Of a stretch of 64,000 bases of DNA, positions 17,449 to 26,164 are shown piece by piece. The notes below the pieces were generated by a model. That model was not told where the DNA came from. It did not search any database and worked only from the letters and a program-made list of their open reading frames with translations. Made by a program: the position numbers and the translations under genes. The DNA is from Thauera sp. K11 (GTDB lineage Bacteria > Pseudomonadota > Gammaproteobacteria > Burkholderiales > Rhodocyclaceae). Position 1 is the first letter of the stretch, and each line of letters starts with the position of its first letter. The stretch lies in assembly GCF_002354895.1 (NCBI RefSeq), contig NZ_CP023439.1:1240001-1304000 (forward strand), read 5' to 3'.

Positions 17449-18672
17449 TCAGGGCCTGGCGCATCCTGGGTGTTCCGGACGGACCCGCCGCTCCAACGCA
17501 GGGCGGGCCGTCCGGCTTTTTTCGCGTGCGCGGACCTTCTGCCGCCAGCGGATCACACCGGTGACGAACAGCAGCAGGGGAAGGAAGCCGGCGATGCAGG
17601 CGAGGACGCGCCCGGCGGTTCCGAACGCCTCGCCGTTGTGCAGCGGATGCAGCCAGTCGAACACGGTGTCGCCGCCGCCGTTCCCGGCGGGGTCGCGGAT
17701 GGCGAGGACCGCGCCGGTCGCCGGATGGAACCAGACCTGGGTGCGGGGGAATCTCCGTCCCGGCTCGAACGCCTGGTGGAGCCGGACCGAAACCGGCGTG
17801 CCGCCGGCGCCGGAGGTCTCGATCCAGCGCACTTCGGCACCCGGGAAGCGCTGGCCCGCCAGGGCGACCGCGGCGTCCAGCGACAGGGGAGGGCTTTCCT
17901 CCAGCGGCGGGACGGCGGGCAGGCGGGGCGGCGGAGACGGGGCCGAGAACGCTGACACCAGGCTGCGGGCCGTTTCCGGCAGGGCGAGCGCGCTGCCGGC
18001 GAGCGTCACCACCGCCAGCACGATCAGGCCGTAGACGCCGCCGATCACGTGCAGGTCGTAGTTCCGCCGCACCGCCCCGGCGCGCGGAACGGGACGCAGC
18101 GCCGCCGCGAAGCGCGCGCGTGAAGGCCACCACAGGTAGAGGCCCGTTGCCAGCGAAACCATCGCGAGCAGCCCTGCGATGCCGACCAGCGTCACGCCGG
18201 CGCGGTCCAGCAGCAGGCTGTAGTGCAGGTCGTAGATCCACGTCATCGCGGTGTCACCCCAGAACCGGCTGCTGGTGACGGCGAGGGTTTCCGGGTCCAG
18301 CGTGACCATCAGCGGCGCGAAGCTGCGCCCGGCGCGTTCCGCCGGCCTGTAATAGCGCGCCGTCACCGGGGAGTCGGGCGACAGCGGCATCTCGATCCGC
18401 CATGGCCCGTCGCGCCCGGGAAACGCCTGGCGCAACCGGTGGTGGACGGCATCGGCGGACACGGGCGCGGCAACCGCGTGCGCCGCCCGGATCGCCGGAT
18501 TGAATGCCGCGTCGATGTCGAGGTAGAACACGAGCACGCTGCCGGTGAGCCCCAGCAGCGCGAACAACCCTCCCAGCCCCAGGCCGGTCCATAGATGGAC
18601 GGCCAGCCAGATGCGCCGGGCCTGGCGCCGCGCCGGCCGCCGCACCTGCTCCGGGGGTGCCGCGCCGTCCAC
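17449..18672 (-). CDS. PepSY-associated TM helix protein (iron-regulated membrane protein)
   Basis: About 407 residues with four membrane helices and two periplasmic PepSY-type segments. The start reads RIWLAVHLWTGLGLGGLF with the expected early His. Other landmarks are TWIYDLHYSLLLDRAG, NYDLHVIGGVYGLIVLAV and VFDWLHPLHNGEAFGTAGR; conserved His residues may bind haem. The GTG start overlaps the TAG of the upstream receptor by one base (TAGTG). Such proteins often sit beside siderophore receptors and are thought to act as ferric reductases in siderophore uptake. The frame is open far upstream only because of high GC; the real start is set by the neighbour. Confidence 0.8.
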   Translation of the reverse strand: MDGAAPPEQVRRPARRQARRIWLAVHLWTGLGLGGLFALLGLTGSVLVFYLDIDAAFNPAIRAAHAVAAPVSADAVHHRLRQAFPGRDGPWRIEMPLSPDSPVTARYYRPAERAGRSFAPLMVTLDPETLAVTSSRFWGDTAMTWIYDLHYSLLLDRAGVTLVGIAGLLAMVSLATGLYLWWPSRARFAAALRPVPRAGAVRRNYDLHVIGGVYGLIVLAVVTLAGSALALPETARSLVSAFSAPSPPPRLPAVPPLEESPPLSLDAAVALAGQRFPGAEVRWIETSGAGGTPVSVRLHQAFEPGRRFPRTQVWFHPATGAVLAIRDPAGNGGGDTVFDWLHPLHNGEAFGTAGRVLACIAGFLPLLLFVTGVIRWRQKVRAREKSRTARPALERRVRPEHPGCARP

Positions 18673-20690
18673 TAGAACCGCGCGGTGAGCATCGCGTGGA
18701 TGCTGCGCGGGCTGCCCGGCGCATGCAGGGACTGGCTGCCGTCGTACCACACGTATTCGTAATAACGGTCGCCCAGGTTGCGCACCTGCAGTTCGACCTC
18801 CACCGCCTTCGACACGCGATAGGCGGCCGACACGTTCACCAGCGCATAGCCGCCGAACTTGCCGGTGGTGTTGGTGCGCTCCAGGTAGTAGCCGCTCTGG
18901 CCCTGCATCCAGGCCGACAGGCGCAGCGCGTCGCTCGGCCGGTAGTCCGCGCCGAGGTTGTAGAGCAGATGGGGAACGTGGTCGATCTCCTTGCCTTCGG
19001 TCTGCACCGAGGCGGCATCGGCCTTGAGGATCTTCGAGCGCTGCAGCGCGGCGCCGGCCCACAGCCCAAGCTTTGCCGTGGGCTGGGCGTTGAGCTGGAC
19101 GTCCACCCCCTGGCGGCGGGTCTCGCCGATGTTCTCGGCGTCGTTGGCGGGGTCGTTCAGCCTGCGGCGCGCCTCGTTGGAGGCGGTCTGGCGCCACACG
19201 GCGACGCGGCCCTCGAGCCAGCCGAGCGGGCGGAATTTCATGCCCGCCTCCCAGCCCTCGTTGATCGACGGCGCCAGATCGTCGGCCTGGTTGACCTTGT
19301 AGGCGGCGGTACCGACCCCGACCTGGAAGCTGCGCCCCCAGTTGCCGTAGAGCGAATAGCCCTCGGCCAGCTTGTAGACGGCGCTCAGCTTGGGCTGCTC
19401 GATGAGGCCGTAGTCGTTGATGTCGTAGTTCGTGCCATTGAGCCGGTTGGCGTAGCTGCCGGAGACGGCGTCCACCCGGTAGGCCGGGGTGATGGTCAGA
19501 TCCTTCGTCGGCCTGAGCACCGCCTGGATGAAACCGCCGTGGATGTCGAAGTCGAACTGCTGGTTGCGCGTGCGGCTCTGGCGCACCTGCCGCACGGTGT
19601 TGTAGCGCTCGCTGCGGTTGTCCTGGCGTTCCATGTTGAGGCCGCCGACCAGGGTGAGGTTGCCCAGCGCCGTGTCTCCCGCCCGCCAGGTCAGCGTCGT
19701 CGAGGCGCCGACGTGGTTCTCGGCCACGTAGCGCTCCTGCTGCGGCACGCCGGCGGAGAAGGTCACGTAGCGGCGGTCGTCCAGATCGTTCATGTACGCC
19801 TGGGCGGTCCAGTACAGGTCTTCGCCGATGACGGTTTCGGCCTGCGCCGCCACCTGGGTCATGCGGCGCTCGTCGCTGTCGAAGGCGTTGTGCGCGGGCG
19901 ACATCTCCGGGTCGGCGCGCGACTGGGCGCGGGTCAGGTAGCCGGCCTCGTCCGCGGTCGCCTCGCGATGCCGCACGATCAGCCCGTAGCGGCTGGCGCC
20001 GTCGTCCGGCGAATAGAACCACTTGCCGGAAAAGCCGGCCTTCTCGGAGGCCGAGTGGTCGCGGTAGCCGTCGCTCTTCTGGTAGCTGACGGCGTAGTTC
20101 TGCGAAAAGCCGCCCTTCTCGATGCCGAGCGCCGCCTGGGCGTCGCGCGTGCCGAAGCTGCCGTAGGCCAGCCGCCCGGTCGCGTAGTTGCCGCCGCTCT
20201 TCGTCTGGATGTTGGCATTGCCGGCGATGTTGTGGAGCCCGTAGCGCGGATCGTTGGTGCCCCGCACCACCTCGATCGACTCGATGTCCAGCAGCGGCGC
20301 GAGGTCGATGTAGGGCATGTTGCCGTCGTTGCTGTTGCTCGGCACGCCGTCGATCAGCAGTTTTACCGCGTTGATCTCGCCCTCGCCGTTGAAGCCGCGC
20401 ATCGAGAACTTGCCGGACGTGTTGCCCTGGCCGAATTCGGTGAGCATCACGCCCGGCACCTGGCCGAACAACTGCCAGTTGTTGGCGACCGCCTGGTCCT
20501 CGATCCGCTCGCGGGGCAGCACGTCCACCGAGGTGAGGATGCTGCGCGTGGCAAGCGGGCCGCTGGCGTCGCCCGAGACGACGACCTCGCCCAGCGTGAG
20601 GGCCGGAACATCCGCGCCGCCCTGGGCCCAGGCGGGCAAAGCGAGCGCCATGCTTACCGCCAGTGCGATCGGTTGGGGTTTCGTGAACAT
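18672..20690 (-). CDS. TonB-dependent outer membrane receptor
   Basis: A 672-residue TonB-dependent receptor. The signal peptide MFTKPQPIALAVSMALALPAWA is followed by a TonB-box-like LGEVVVSG. The plug domain contains ERIEDQAVANNWQLFGQVPG, SGKFSMRGFNGEGEINAV and IESIEVVRGTNDPRYG. The 22-strand barrel ends in SIHAMLTARF with a terminal Phe. The ATG at 20690 is chosen because the signal peptide begins there. With the coupled PepSY protein it probably takes up a ferric siderophore; the ligand is unknown. No convincing Fur box was seen in the short upstream gap. Confidence 0.88.
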   Translation of the reverse strand: MFTKPQPIALAVSMALALPAWAQGGADVPALTLGEVVVSGDASGPLATRSILTSVDVLPRERIEDQAVANNWQLFGQVPGVMLTEFGQGNTSGKFSMRGFNGEGEINAVKLLIDGVPSNSNDGNMPYIDLAPLLDIESIEVVRGTNDPRYGLHNIAGNANIQTKSGGNYATGRLAYGSFGTRDAQAALGIEKGGFSQNYAVSYQKSDGYRDHSASEKAGFSGKWFYSPDDGASRYGLIVRHREATADEAGYLTRAQSRADPEMSPAHNAFDSDERRMTQVAAQAETVIGEDLYWTAQAYMNDLDDRRYVTFSAGVPQQERYVAENHVGASTTLTWRAGDTALGNLTLVGGLNMERQDNRSERYNTVRQVRQSRTRNQQFDFDIHGGFIQAVLRPTKDLTITPAYRVDAVSGSYANRLNGTNYDINDYGLIEQPKLSAVYKLAEGYSLYGNWGRSFQVGVGTAAYKVNQADDLAPSINEGWEAGMKFRPLGWLEGRVAVWRQTASNEARRRLNDPANDAENIGETRRQGVDVQLNAQPTAKLGLWAGAALQRSKILKADAASVQTEGKEIDHVPHLLYNLGADYRPSDALRLSAWMQGQSGYYLERTNTTGKFGGYALVNVSAAYRVSKAVEVELQVRNLGDRYYEYVWYDGSQSLHAPGSPRSIHAMLTARF

Positions 20691-20816
20691 GGTTCGGGAT
20701 CTCACTCGTTGCGTAGCCTCGACGGAGGCGGACTCTAGCAACGCAGAAAGTGAAATCTCTTGATTCCGCTCAGGAATGCCGGGCTGCGGCGAGATGTCGC
20801 AGCGGGCTTGCGGCCG

Positions 20817-23800
20817 TCAGAAATCGCAGGCCGGTCGGGCGGACGCCTCGCCGGTCGCCTGGGGCGCCGGCTCGCCGTAGTAGAAACCGAAGGATCGATC
20901 CCACGCCGGATGGATGTGTCCATCGCGCGCCGGAGCCTGGAACTCCAGCCCTTCGTCGCGCCGGATGCGCATCTCGTCGCAGGCGGCAGCCAGTTCGTCG
21001 AGGTTCCAGCACAGCCAGTCGTTGGTGGCCCGCGTCACATCGAAGGCCGGCTTGCAGACGACCCACGGCTCGTCGTCCGACGGCCTGGCCTGCCGCTTGA
21101 AGACCCATCCTCCATCGCAGGGCTCCGCATGCCAGGTTTCCAGCAGATCCGCATTCCGCAAGGGGTAGTCGGCGTAGAAGGCCTGGGTCATCCACCCGGA
21201 AGGGTCGTCCTGTCCGCCTTCGAGGATGCGCATCGGCGTCGCCAGGCGGGCCGAGACGATCCGGTCCTCGTCCCTGGCCATCAGGCCGCCGCCCAGCCGC
21301 AGCCGCGCGTCCAGCGCATCGAGATCGGCATCCGCCAAAAGGGCAAGCAGATCCGCACTGGTGTACCGCAACTCCGCCGATGCCGATTCCAGTCCCGGCC
21401 GCATGAACACCGCATCTCCAATCTTTCCGGTTGCCCAGCGGGCGTTGTACTGGAGGATGGCGACATTGGCTGCGGTGACCTCCCGGAGGCGGTGACGGTT
21501 GATCCGGCCTGCGGCCTGCACGAGGGAATGGGCGCTGGAAGGCTCGATGACGCCCCAGTCGAAATCGTGATCCCGGCCGATCTCCTCCACCGGCGTGGCG
21601 ACGACGATGAACGGCGCGTCGGACGACCCGTTTTCGGCAAGCAGGCGCCTGATCTCCCCGTCGCGGACGATGTGCAGGTCTCCCTGCTTCCGGCTCAGCA
21701 GGGTGTCCAGCCGCCTTTCCTTCAGATGTCGCTGGATGCGGAAGTCCCGTGCGTGGTAGCAGGCCACCCGGGCATGGGGGAGGGCTGCGGAGAGGGCTCG
21801 CGCGGCGGCGACGGCGGTTCGGATGTTTGCGACGCGCACGAGGCCGAACGACAGGCGTTTGCCGCCCGGCCCCAGCCAGGCGTGCGCCTGGTGCAGGCGG
21901 GCCGCTGCTTCACCGATGGCCGCCAGGAAGGCCGTCATGCCGCGTGCCGAAACCGGCTGCACGTAAGCCTTGCGAACGGCAGCCCGGGGCGTGTCGAGCA
22001 GGGTCCGCACGTGCCTGGCGTACTGCGCGGAGAAATCCTCGTCGCTGCAGAACGTGTTCGGCCGCGTTCGATCGTCCACGATGGCGATGCCGAAGCGCAT
22101 GGCCCGCTCTTCCAGCGCGCAGCGCATCTCCACGCCGCTGCGAAAGGCGCGCAGCACCGCCTCTGCGATTGGCTGGGCGAGTGTCGCGGAGGAGCAGATC
22201 ACGCTTCGCCCCATCAAGCCTGCGACCTGCACCAGGCGCAGGACCGCGACCAGAGCCTTGGGTTCGTAGGCGTCGATCTCGTCGAGTATCAGATCGCTAT
22301 CGGCCATGCGTATCAGGGCCGACACATGATGCCCCTGCCGTCCAGGTTCCCCGGCGTTGATCAGGTAATCGATCGTGGAAACCAGCACCGGCGTGCCGAT
22401 CACCGGGCGCAAGGCGGGCCGCTCCCTGGTCAGCGCATCCATCCATCCGGGCAGGATCGCCTCGCCGCCGTGGGCGTCGTACTCGGTTGCCGGGCCGTCC
22501 GTCTCGAAGGTGCCCGCGTGAGCCGTGCCGGATGACTCGTCCGCGGCATGGAGCCGGCTCGCAATGCGGTCGCCGATCACGGTGGCAAGTTCGTCCGCGC
22601 CCAGCCCGAGGTCGCGCCGCAGTGCATCGCCGGTCTGCAGCGTGAGCGTCCGCAGGTTGAGCGCGATGGCGAACCGCGGCCGCGGTGATACGGTACATGC
22701 CAGTTTGGCGTTCGCGATGGTCTTGCCGGCGCCAGTGGCGGCGATGTTGAAGACGAGCAGGCCGCCTTCGGATTTTTCGCGCAGCCCGGCCACCGCCGCA
22801 ACCGCGTGGTTCTGCCATGCAAAGCGTCCCTTCCCGTCGGCCGGAGACAGGATGTGCTCCACGGTCTCCGTCGCCAGCCCCGGCAGCCTCACGGTCGCGA
22901 TCCGCCAGGCGAAGTCCGCGGCACGCGCGCCGACCGTCCGGAGATGCCAGCACAGAGGCTGGTTGAAGCGCTCCTCCCGGGTGTTGGCGAACAGCCCGCA
23001 ACCCCGCGTTCCGGGCGGTAGCGTTCGTGCGGAGACTTCATGGTCGGCCAGGATCAGGGCGGCGCGGGCGAAGATCGCCGCACCGCGCCAGAACGCGGGA
23101 CTGCGCTGCCCCGCCTTGCGTGCGAGACGCGCCAGGACCCGGCCGAGCAGATCGCGAATGTCTGGAGGCAGCACGCCCGCCGGGGCCAGCTCCCGGGCGC
23201 GGGAGGCATCGGCCACGTGGCGGCCGGAAGTCGGCGCGGACGTTCCGCTGTCGGGCCCGAAAAGCCGGTGGTGGGTCACCACCAGATAGTCGAGCGCGGT
23301 GGCGGCGCTTTCGACCCCGCAGTCTTCCAGTCCGCCCGGATCGCACAACGGAACGGGCCTGGCGATGGCTTTCCAAGCCCGCTCCCAGTCCTTGCCGTCG
23401 CGCCATTGCTGCATCAGGCGCATCGAGATCCATTCGTGGCGCACCGGGTCCGCCTCGCCTTTCTTCCCCGGGGCGGCGACCGCGCGGGCCAGCTTGTCGG
23501 CGAAGAAATTGCCGGCCTTGCCCAGGTCGTGCCCGAGTCCGCCCGCATGGGCGAGCAGACCGACGATGCGCAGCCAGGGCGGGGGAGGGGAGCGCTTGCG
23601 CCGCGTATGGCCCGCGGGAAAATGCCCGTCCGGCCCGAAGGCGTCCCGCGCGCCCACCACCCAGAGCAGGCGCATGCGTTCCCGTCCCTCGTTGCGATAG
23701 CACGCTACTGCAGTCTGGCGCGTGGCCGATGCCTTCAGCAGGCCGCGCAACTCGTGCAGCCCTTCCAGCGTGATGGGCGTAGCCCACGACCGCTCCCCGG

Positions 23801-23882
23801 TGCGGATCGCGTAACTGTCGAGAATCGCCCGGCTACGCTTGACGGCCCGCCGTTCGCAGGCGGAGATCAGGGTGACGTGCAT
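20817..23882 (-). CDS. cas3: Type I-F Cas2-Cas3 fusion (adaptation and helicase-nuclease)
   Basis: A 1021-residue type I-F Cas2/3. Residues 1-80 are a Cas2-like domain (LISACERRAVKRSRAILDSY, then RQTAVACYR). The HD nuclease carries AHAGGLGHDLGK with His-Asp at 118-119 and LADHEVS at about 278. The helicase has a Q-type motif FAWQNHA at about 354, Walker A ATGAGKT at 382-388, DEID at 534-537 and SAT at 565-567. It degrades DNA marked by Cascade and, through Cas2, joins Cas1 in spacer acquisition. It is divergent from the other cas genes instead of lying between cas1 and cas8f. The region between them holds a degenerate mini-array. Confidence 0.93.
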   Translation of the reverse strand: MHVTLISACERRAVKRSRAILDSYAIRTGERSWATPITLEGLHELRGLLKASATRQTAVACYRNEGRERMRLLWVVGARDAFGPDGHFPAGHTRRKRSPPPPWLRIVGLLAHAGGLGHDLGKAGNFFADKLARAVAAPGKKGEADPVRHEWISMRLMQQWRDGKDWERAWKAIARPVPLCDPGGLEDCGVESAATALDYLVVTHHRLFGPDSGTSAPTSGRHVADASRARELAPAGVLPPDIRDLLGRVLARLARKAGQRSPAFWRGAAIFARAALILADHEVSARTLPPGTRGCGLFANTREERFNQPLCWHLRTVGARAADFAWRIATVRLPGLATETVEHILSPADGKGRFAWQNHAVAAVAGLREKSEGGLLVFNIAATGAGKTIANAKLACTVSPRPRFAIALNLRTLTLQTGDALRRDLGLGADELATVIGDRIASRLHAADESSGTAHAGTFETDGPATEYDAHGGEAILPGWMDALTRERPALRPVIGTPVLVSTIDYLINAGEPGRQGHHVSALIRMADSDLILDEIDAYEPKALVAVLRLVQVAGLMGRSVICSSATLAQPIAEAVLRAFRSGVEMRCALEERAMRFGIAIVDDRTRPNTFCSDEDFSAQYARHVRTLLDTPRAAVRKAYVQPVSARGMTAFLAAIGEAAARLHQAHAWLGPGGKRLSFGLVRVANIRTAVAAARALSAALPHARVACYHARDFRIQRHLKERRLDTLLSRKQGDLHIVRDGEIRRLLAENGSSDAPFIVVATPVEEIGRDHDFDWGVIEPSSAHSLVQAAGRINRHRLREVTAANVAILQYNARWATGKIGDAVFMRPGLESASAELRYTSADLLALLADADLDALDARLRLGGGLMARDEDRIVSARLATPMRILEGGQDDPSGWMTQAFYADYPLRNADLLETWHAEPCDGGWVFKRQARPSDDEPWVVCKPAFDVTRATNDWLCWNLDELAAACDEMRIRRDEGLEFQAPARDGHIHPAWDRSFGFYYGEPAPQATGEASARPACDF

Positions 23883-23907
23883 CGAAGTTCGTCCTCGTCC
23901 GTGTTAA

Positions 23908-24115
23908 GTTCACCGCCGCCACCGGAGCAGGTGGTTGAGAAGTAGTGCAGCAACCAGGTCGTCCTGGACATGCCGCCGTGCAGGCGGCTTAGAGGTCGAT
24001 CAGCCAGTTGCTCTACGGGCAGGCTGTGTTTGCCGCCGTGCAGGCGGTTGAGAAGTACGTCGGTTCCTGGATAAAGGTTCTGCAAGAACTTGCCGCTGCT
24101 CGGGCGAAAGGAAAC
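23908..24115 (+). CRISPR. Degenerate CRISPR mini-array in the divergent cas promoter region
   Basis: Repeat-like units begin at 23908, 23968, 24028 and 24088, exactly 60 bases apart, as in the main array. The unit at 24028-24055 equals the consensus except for the loop GTGCA instead of GCGTA. The unit at 23968-23995 has changed flanks (ACATG..., ...CTTAGAGG) but an intact CCGCC-GTGCA-GGCGG stem-loop. These two bracket a 32-base spacer (23996-24027). The units at 23908 and 24088 are badly decayed. Two Cas6f-processable repeats around one spacer beside a cas promoter resemble reported Cas-regulating crRNA-like elements. An ancient array remnant is the alternative. Confidence 0.75.
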
Positions 24116-24129
24116 CTATGGCGCTATTA

Positions 24130-24156
24130 TTGCCTAGTGAAGAATACAGGTAAAAT
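24130..24156 (+). promoter_or_regulatory. Candidate promoter of the cas8f operon
   Basis: TTGCCT and TAAAAT are 15 bases apart, with AATTAT three bases further as an alternative -10. This is the most A/T-rich part of the divergent region and lies just downstream of the mini-array. The octamer TATGGCGC occurs at 24117 and again at 24157, flanking it. Confidence 0.35.
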
Positions 24157-24209
24157 TATGGCGCATACGATGTGCCTGATAGCGTCACCCTTTTGATCAA
24201 GGAGCGTCG

Positions 24210-25304
24210 ATGGCCCGCAAGAAGAAATCCCCCGCCCCCGAACCCCCGGAGTGGGTCGAACTACCCCACGAGTTGTATGTGAAGACCAGCTCGCAACTCG
24301 TCACCTTCTCCCACAAGACGGCCAACTCCAACATTCCGGCCGGGGGTGTTCGCCTGTCCCGGGCGCAGGCGCTGCGGCTCCCTTACGTTGCTGCCCGTAC
24401 GCTGCTTGGCGCGGGCGAGACGCCGGCGCTGGACTACGTCGCCAATGCCGGCAAGACGGCGACCGCGGTCAAGCAGCTCGAACAGCTCCGCGAAGGCCGT
24501 GCCGCAGCCTCGCCGGACGACGCCCGGCGCCTGCTCGACACGCTCGCCGAGGCGACGGCGAACGGCTGCGAGATCGGGACGGACAAGGTTTCGCTGCGGG
24601 CCAGGCAGCTTCTGCTGCCGCGGCCGGATGGCGGCTACGTGGCCGTCACTCCCCTCGGAGCCGGCGGCGTGAGCCTTCGGCTCCGCGAAGCGGTGCGCGC
24701 CCACAACGAGCGGCAGCGGGAGACACCCCTGTTGCAGCGCATCCCGGTGGCCGTGTTCGGCCTCGGCGGCGCCAATCCGCAGAACGTGGGGTCTCTGGTC
24801 CGGGAAATGCAGCGTCCGCTGGTGTTCTTCGCCCCCGTCGAGAAACGGCAGCTCAAGGCGGCGCTCGCTCTTCATTTCCAGGGGGCGGCGATCAGGCTGC
24901 CCCGTGATTTGCTGCTGGCGTTCCGGGCATGGTGCTCGGCCAGCCGGGCGCGCAACGGCGGCAGGATTCCGACCGACATGCATACCCGCGACGAGGAGAT
25001 CGAGCACATCCGCGGCATCGCCCGCGCCATCCTGCTGCAGGGACAGAGGGCATGTCAGCGACTGCTGGCCCACCGGGACATCCTGCCGGCGGACGGCGTG
25101 CCATTGGTGTCGGCGGAGGCCGATCCGGTCGCCCGCGGCCTCGTCGATCCCGATCTGCGCGGCAAGGACTGGCCACGCGCCTTCGCCGTCCGCCTTGCCT
25201 ACCTGATTGCCGACCATCGCTTCAGCGACGGGAGGGAGGAATTCCACTTCGACCAGGCGGACATTCATGAGCTGCAGGACATGATCGAGGAGGCCGCCCG
25301 GTGA
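24210..25304 (+). CDS. cas8f: Type I-F Cascade large subunit Cas8f (Csy1), compact
   Basis: A 364-residue protein at the Csy1 position of the operon. The motif FGLGGANPQNVGSLV (about 183-197) matches the GG-x-x-PQN-x-x hallmark of Csy1. In Cascade this subunit recognises the PAM and binds the crRNA 5' handle with Cas5f. It is about 70 residues shorter than the roughly 434-residue Pseudomonas Csy1, and the N-terminal part is hard to align, so PAM-reading residues cannot be assigned. AAGGAG lies 5 bases before ATG. The stop overlaps the next GTG. Family call is good; a variant Cas8f subgroup is possible. Confidence 0.82.
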   Translation: MARKKKSPAPEPPEWVELPHELYVKTSSQLVTFSHKTANSNIPAGGVRLSRAQALRLPYVAARTLLGAGETPALDYVANAGKTATAVKQLEQLREGRAAASPDDARRLLDTLAEATANGCEIGTDKVSLRARQLLLPRPDGGYVAVTPLGAGGVSLRLREAVRAHNERQRETPLLQRIPVAVFGLGGANPQNVGSLVREMQRPLVFFAPVEKRQLKAALALHFQGAAIRLPRDLLLAFRAWCSASRARNGGRIPTDMHTRDEEIEHIRGIARAILLQGQRACQRLLAHRDILPADGVPLVSAEADPVARGLVDPDLRGKDWPRAFAVRLAYLIADHRFSDGREEFHFDQADIHELQDMIEEAAR

Positions 25305-26164
25305 CTTATCTGCTCCTGCCCCGGCTGCGCATCCGCGCGGCCAACGCCATGGCAGGCAACTACGCGATCAACGCTGCGCCGGTGATGGCGATCAACCTCT
25401 TCGTCCACAACCTCGGGCTCAAGACGGCCTGCCGGCCCAGGCGGGTCGCCATCCTGCATCACGACGCGCAACTGCTCGGCGAGTATGGCAGCGACGGCTT
25501 CTACGACTTCCATCCCCAGCAGCGGCGCGGCGCTACCTTCATCGACGCGGTGGACTACTCGTCGAAGAACCCCCATGCCCTGTCCCTGCAGCCGACTGCC
25601 AGTTGCCACCTCACGCTTTCGCTGCTGGTGGAGATCGACGGGCGCATCAACCGCGAGCGGATCGCCCGCTTCCTGCGGACCGCGCGCATCGCGGGCGGCT
25701 GCATCGATGGATTCGGCGAGCCGGATTCCGCCGACGAACTGGATGCCATCCGGTTGCCCAAGGGCTTCTGGATCGTCGAGCGCAGTGACCTGATGGCGCT
25801 CGACGACAACCCGGTGGAGGCGCTCGTCCAGGTCATCGGCCGTGCGCCCAGGCGGCATGTCCGGCCGCCGGAAGACCCGGATGCCTCGCCGCTTCCGCTG
25901 CCCGAATCCTGGCTCGCCGCCACCGTGCTCGGCTATGCCATGACCACACCCTTTGCCATGCGCGACGGCGTGCGGCAGACGGACCACGGCCCTTCCGCCG
26001 GCAACCCGCTCCACGCCTTCTGCGAACCGCTGCTCGGCCTCGTCCAGTACGTCTCCACCGGCGACTACGGAAGGCGCCCCATCCCGTTCTGGGAACACAC
26101 CTGGCTGCAGGACGACGTGTTCGTCGTTCGCCAATCCAATCCCTGTAAAGGAGTCGCTCCATGA
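25301..26164 (+). CDS. cas5f: Type I-F Cascade subunit Cas5f (Csy2)
   Basis: A 287-residue RAMP-type protein with the Csy2 opening LLLPRLRIRAANAMAGN, then INLFVHNLGLKTA, and GGCIDGFG in the glycine-rich part. It partners Cas8f at the crRNA 5' end. The start is a GTG overlapping the Cas8f stop (GTGA), and its end overlaps cas7f by ATGA. The length is near the Pseudomonas protein (327), slightly shorter. Confidence 0.88.
   Translation: MTYLLLPRLRIRAANAMAGNYAINAAPVMAINLFVHNLGLKTACRPRRVAILHHDAQLLGEYGSDGFYDFHPQQRRGATFIDAVDYSSKNPHALSLQPTASCHLTLSLLVEIDGRINRERIARFLRTARIAGGCIDGFGEPDSADELDAIRLPKGFWIVERSDLMALDDNPVEALVQVIGRAPRRHVRPPEDPDASPLPLPESWLAATVLGYAMTTPFAMRDGVRQTDHGPSAGNPLHAFCEPLLGLVQYVSTGDYGRRPIPFWEHTWLQDDVFVVRQSNPCKGVAP

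Noticed and set aside
17449..20022. An 857-codon open frame on the - strand spanning the PepSY gene and much of the receptor gene
   Set aside because: Its upstream part lies in the wrong frame of a clear TonB-dependent receptor; only the part from 18672 downward encodes a recognisable protein.
24056..24209. A toxin gene or CreT-like small RNA toxin next to the mini-array
   Set aside because: No small frame with a ribosome site and rare-codon pattern could be supported; only the antitoxin-like repeat units are visible.
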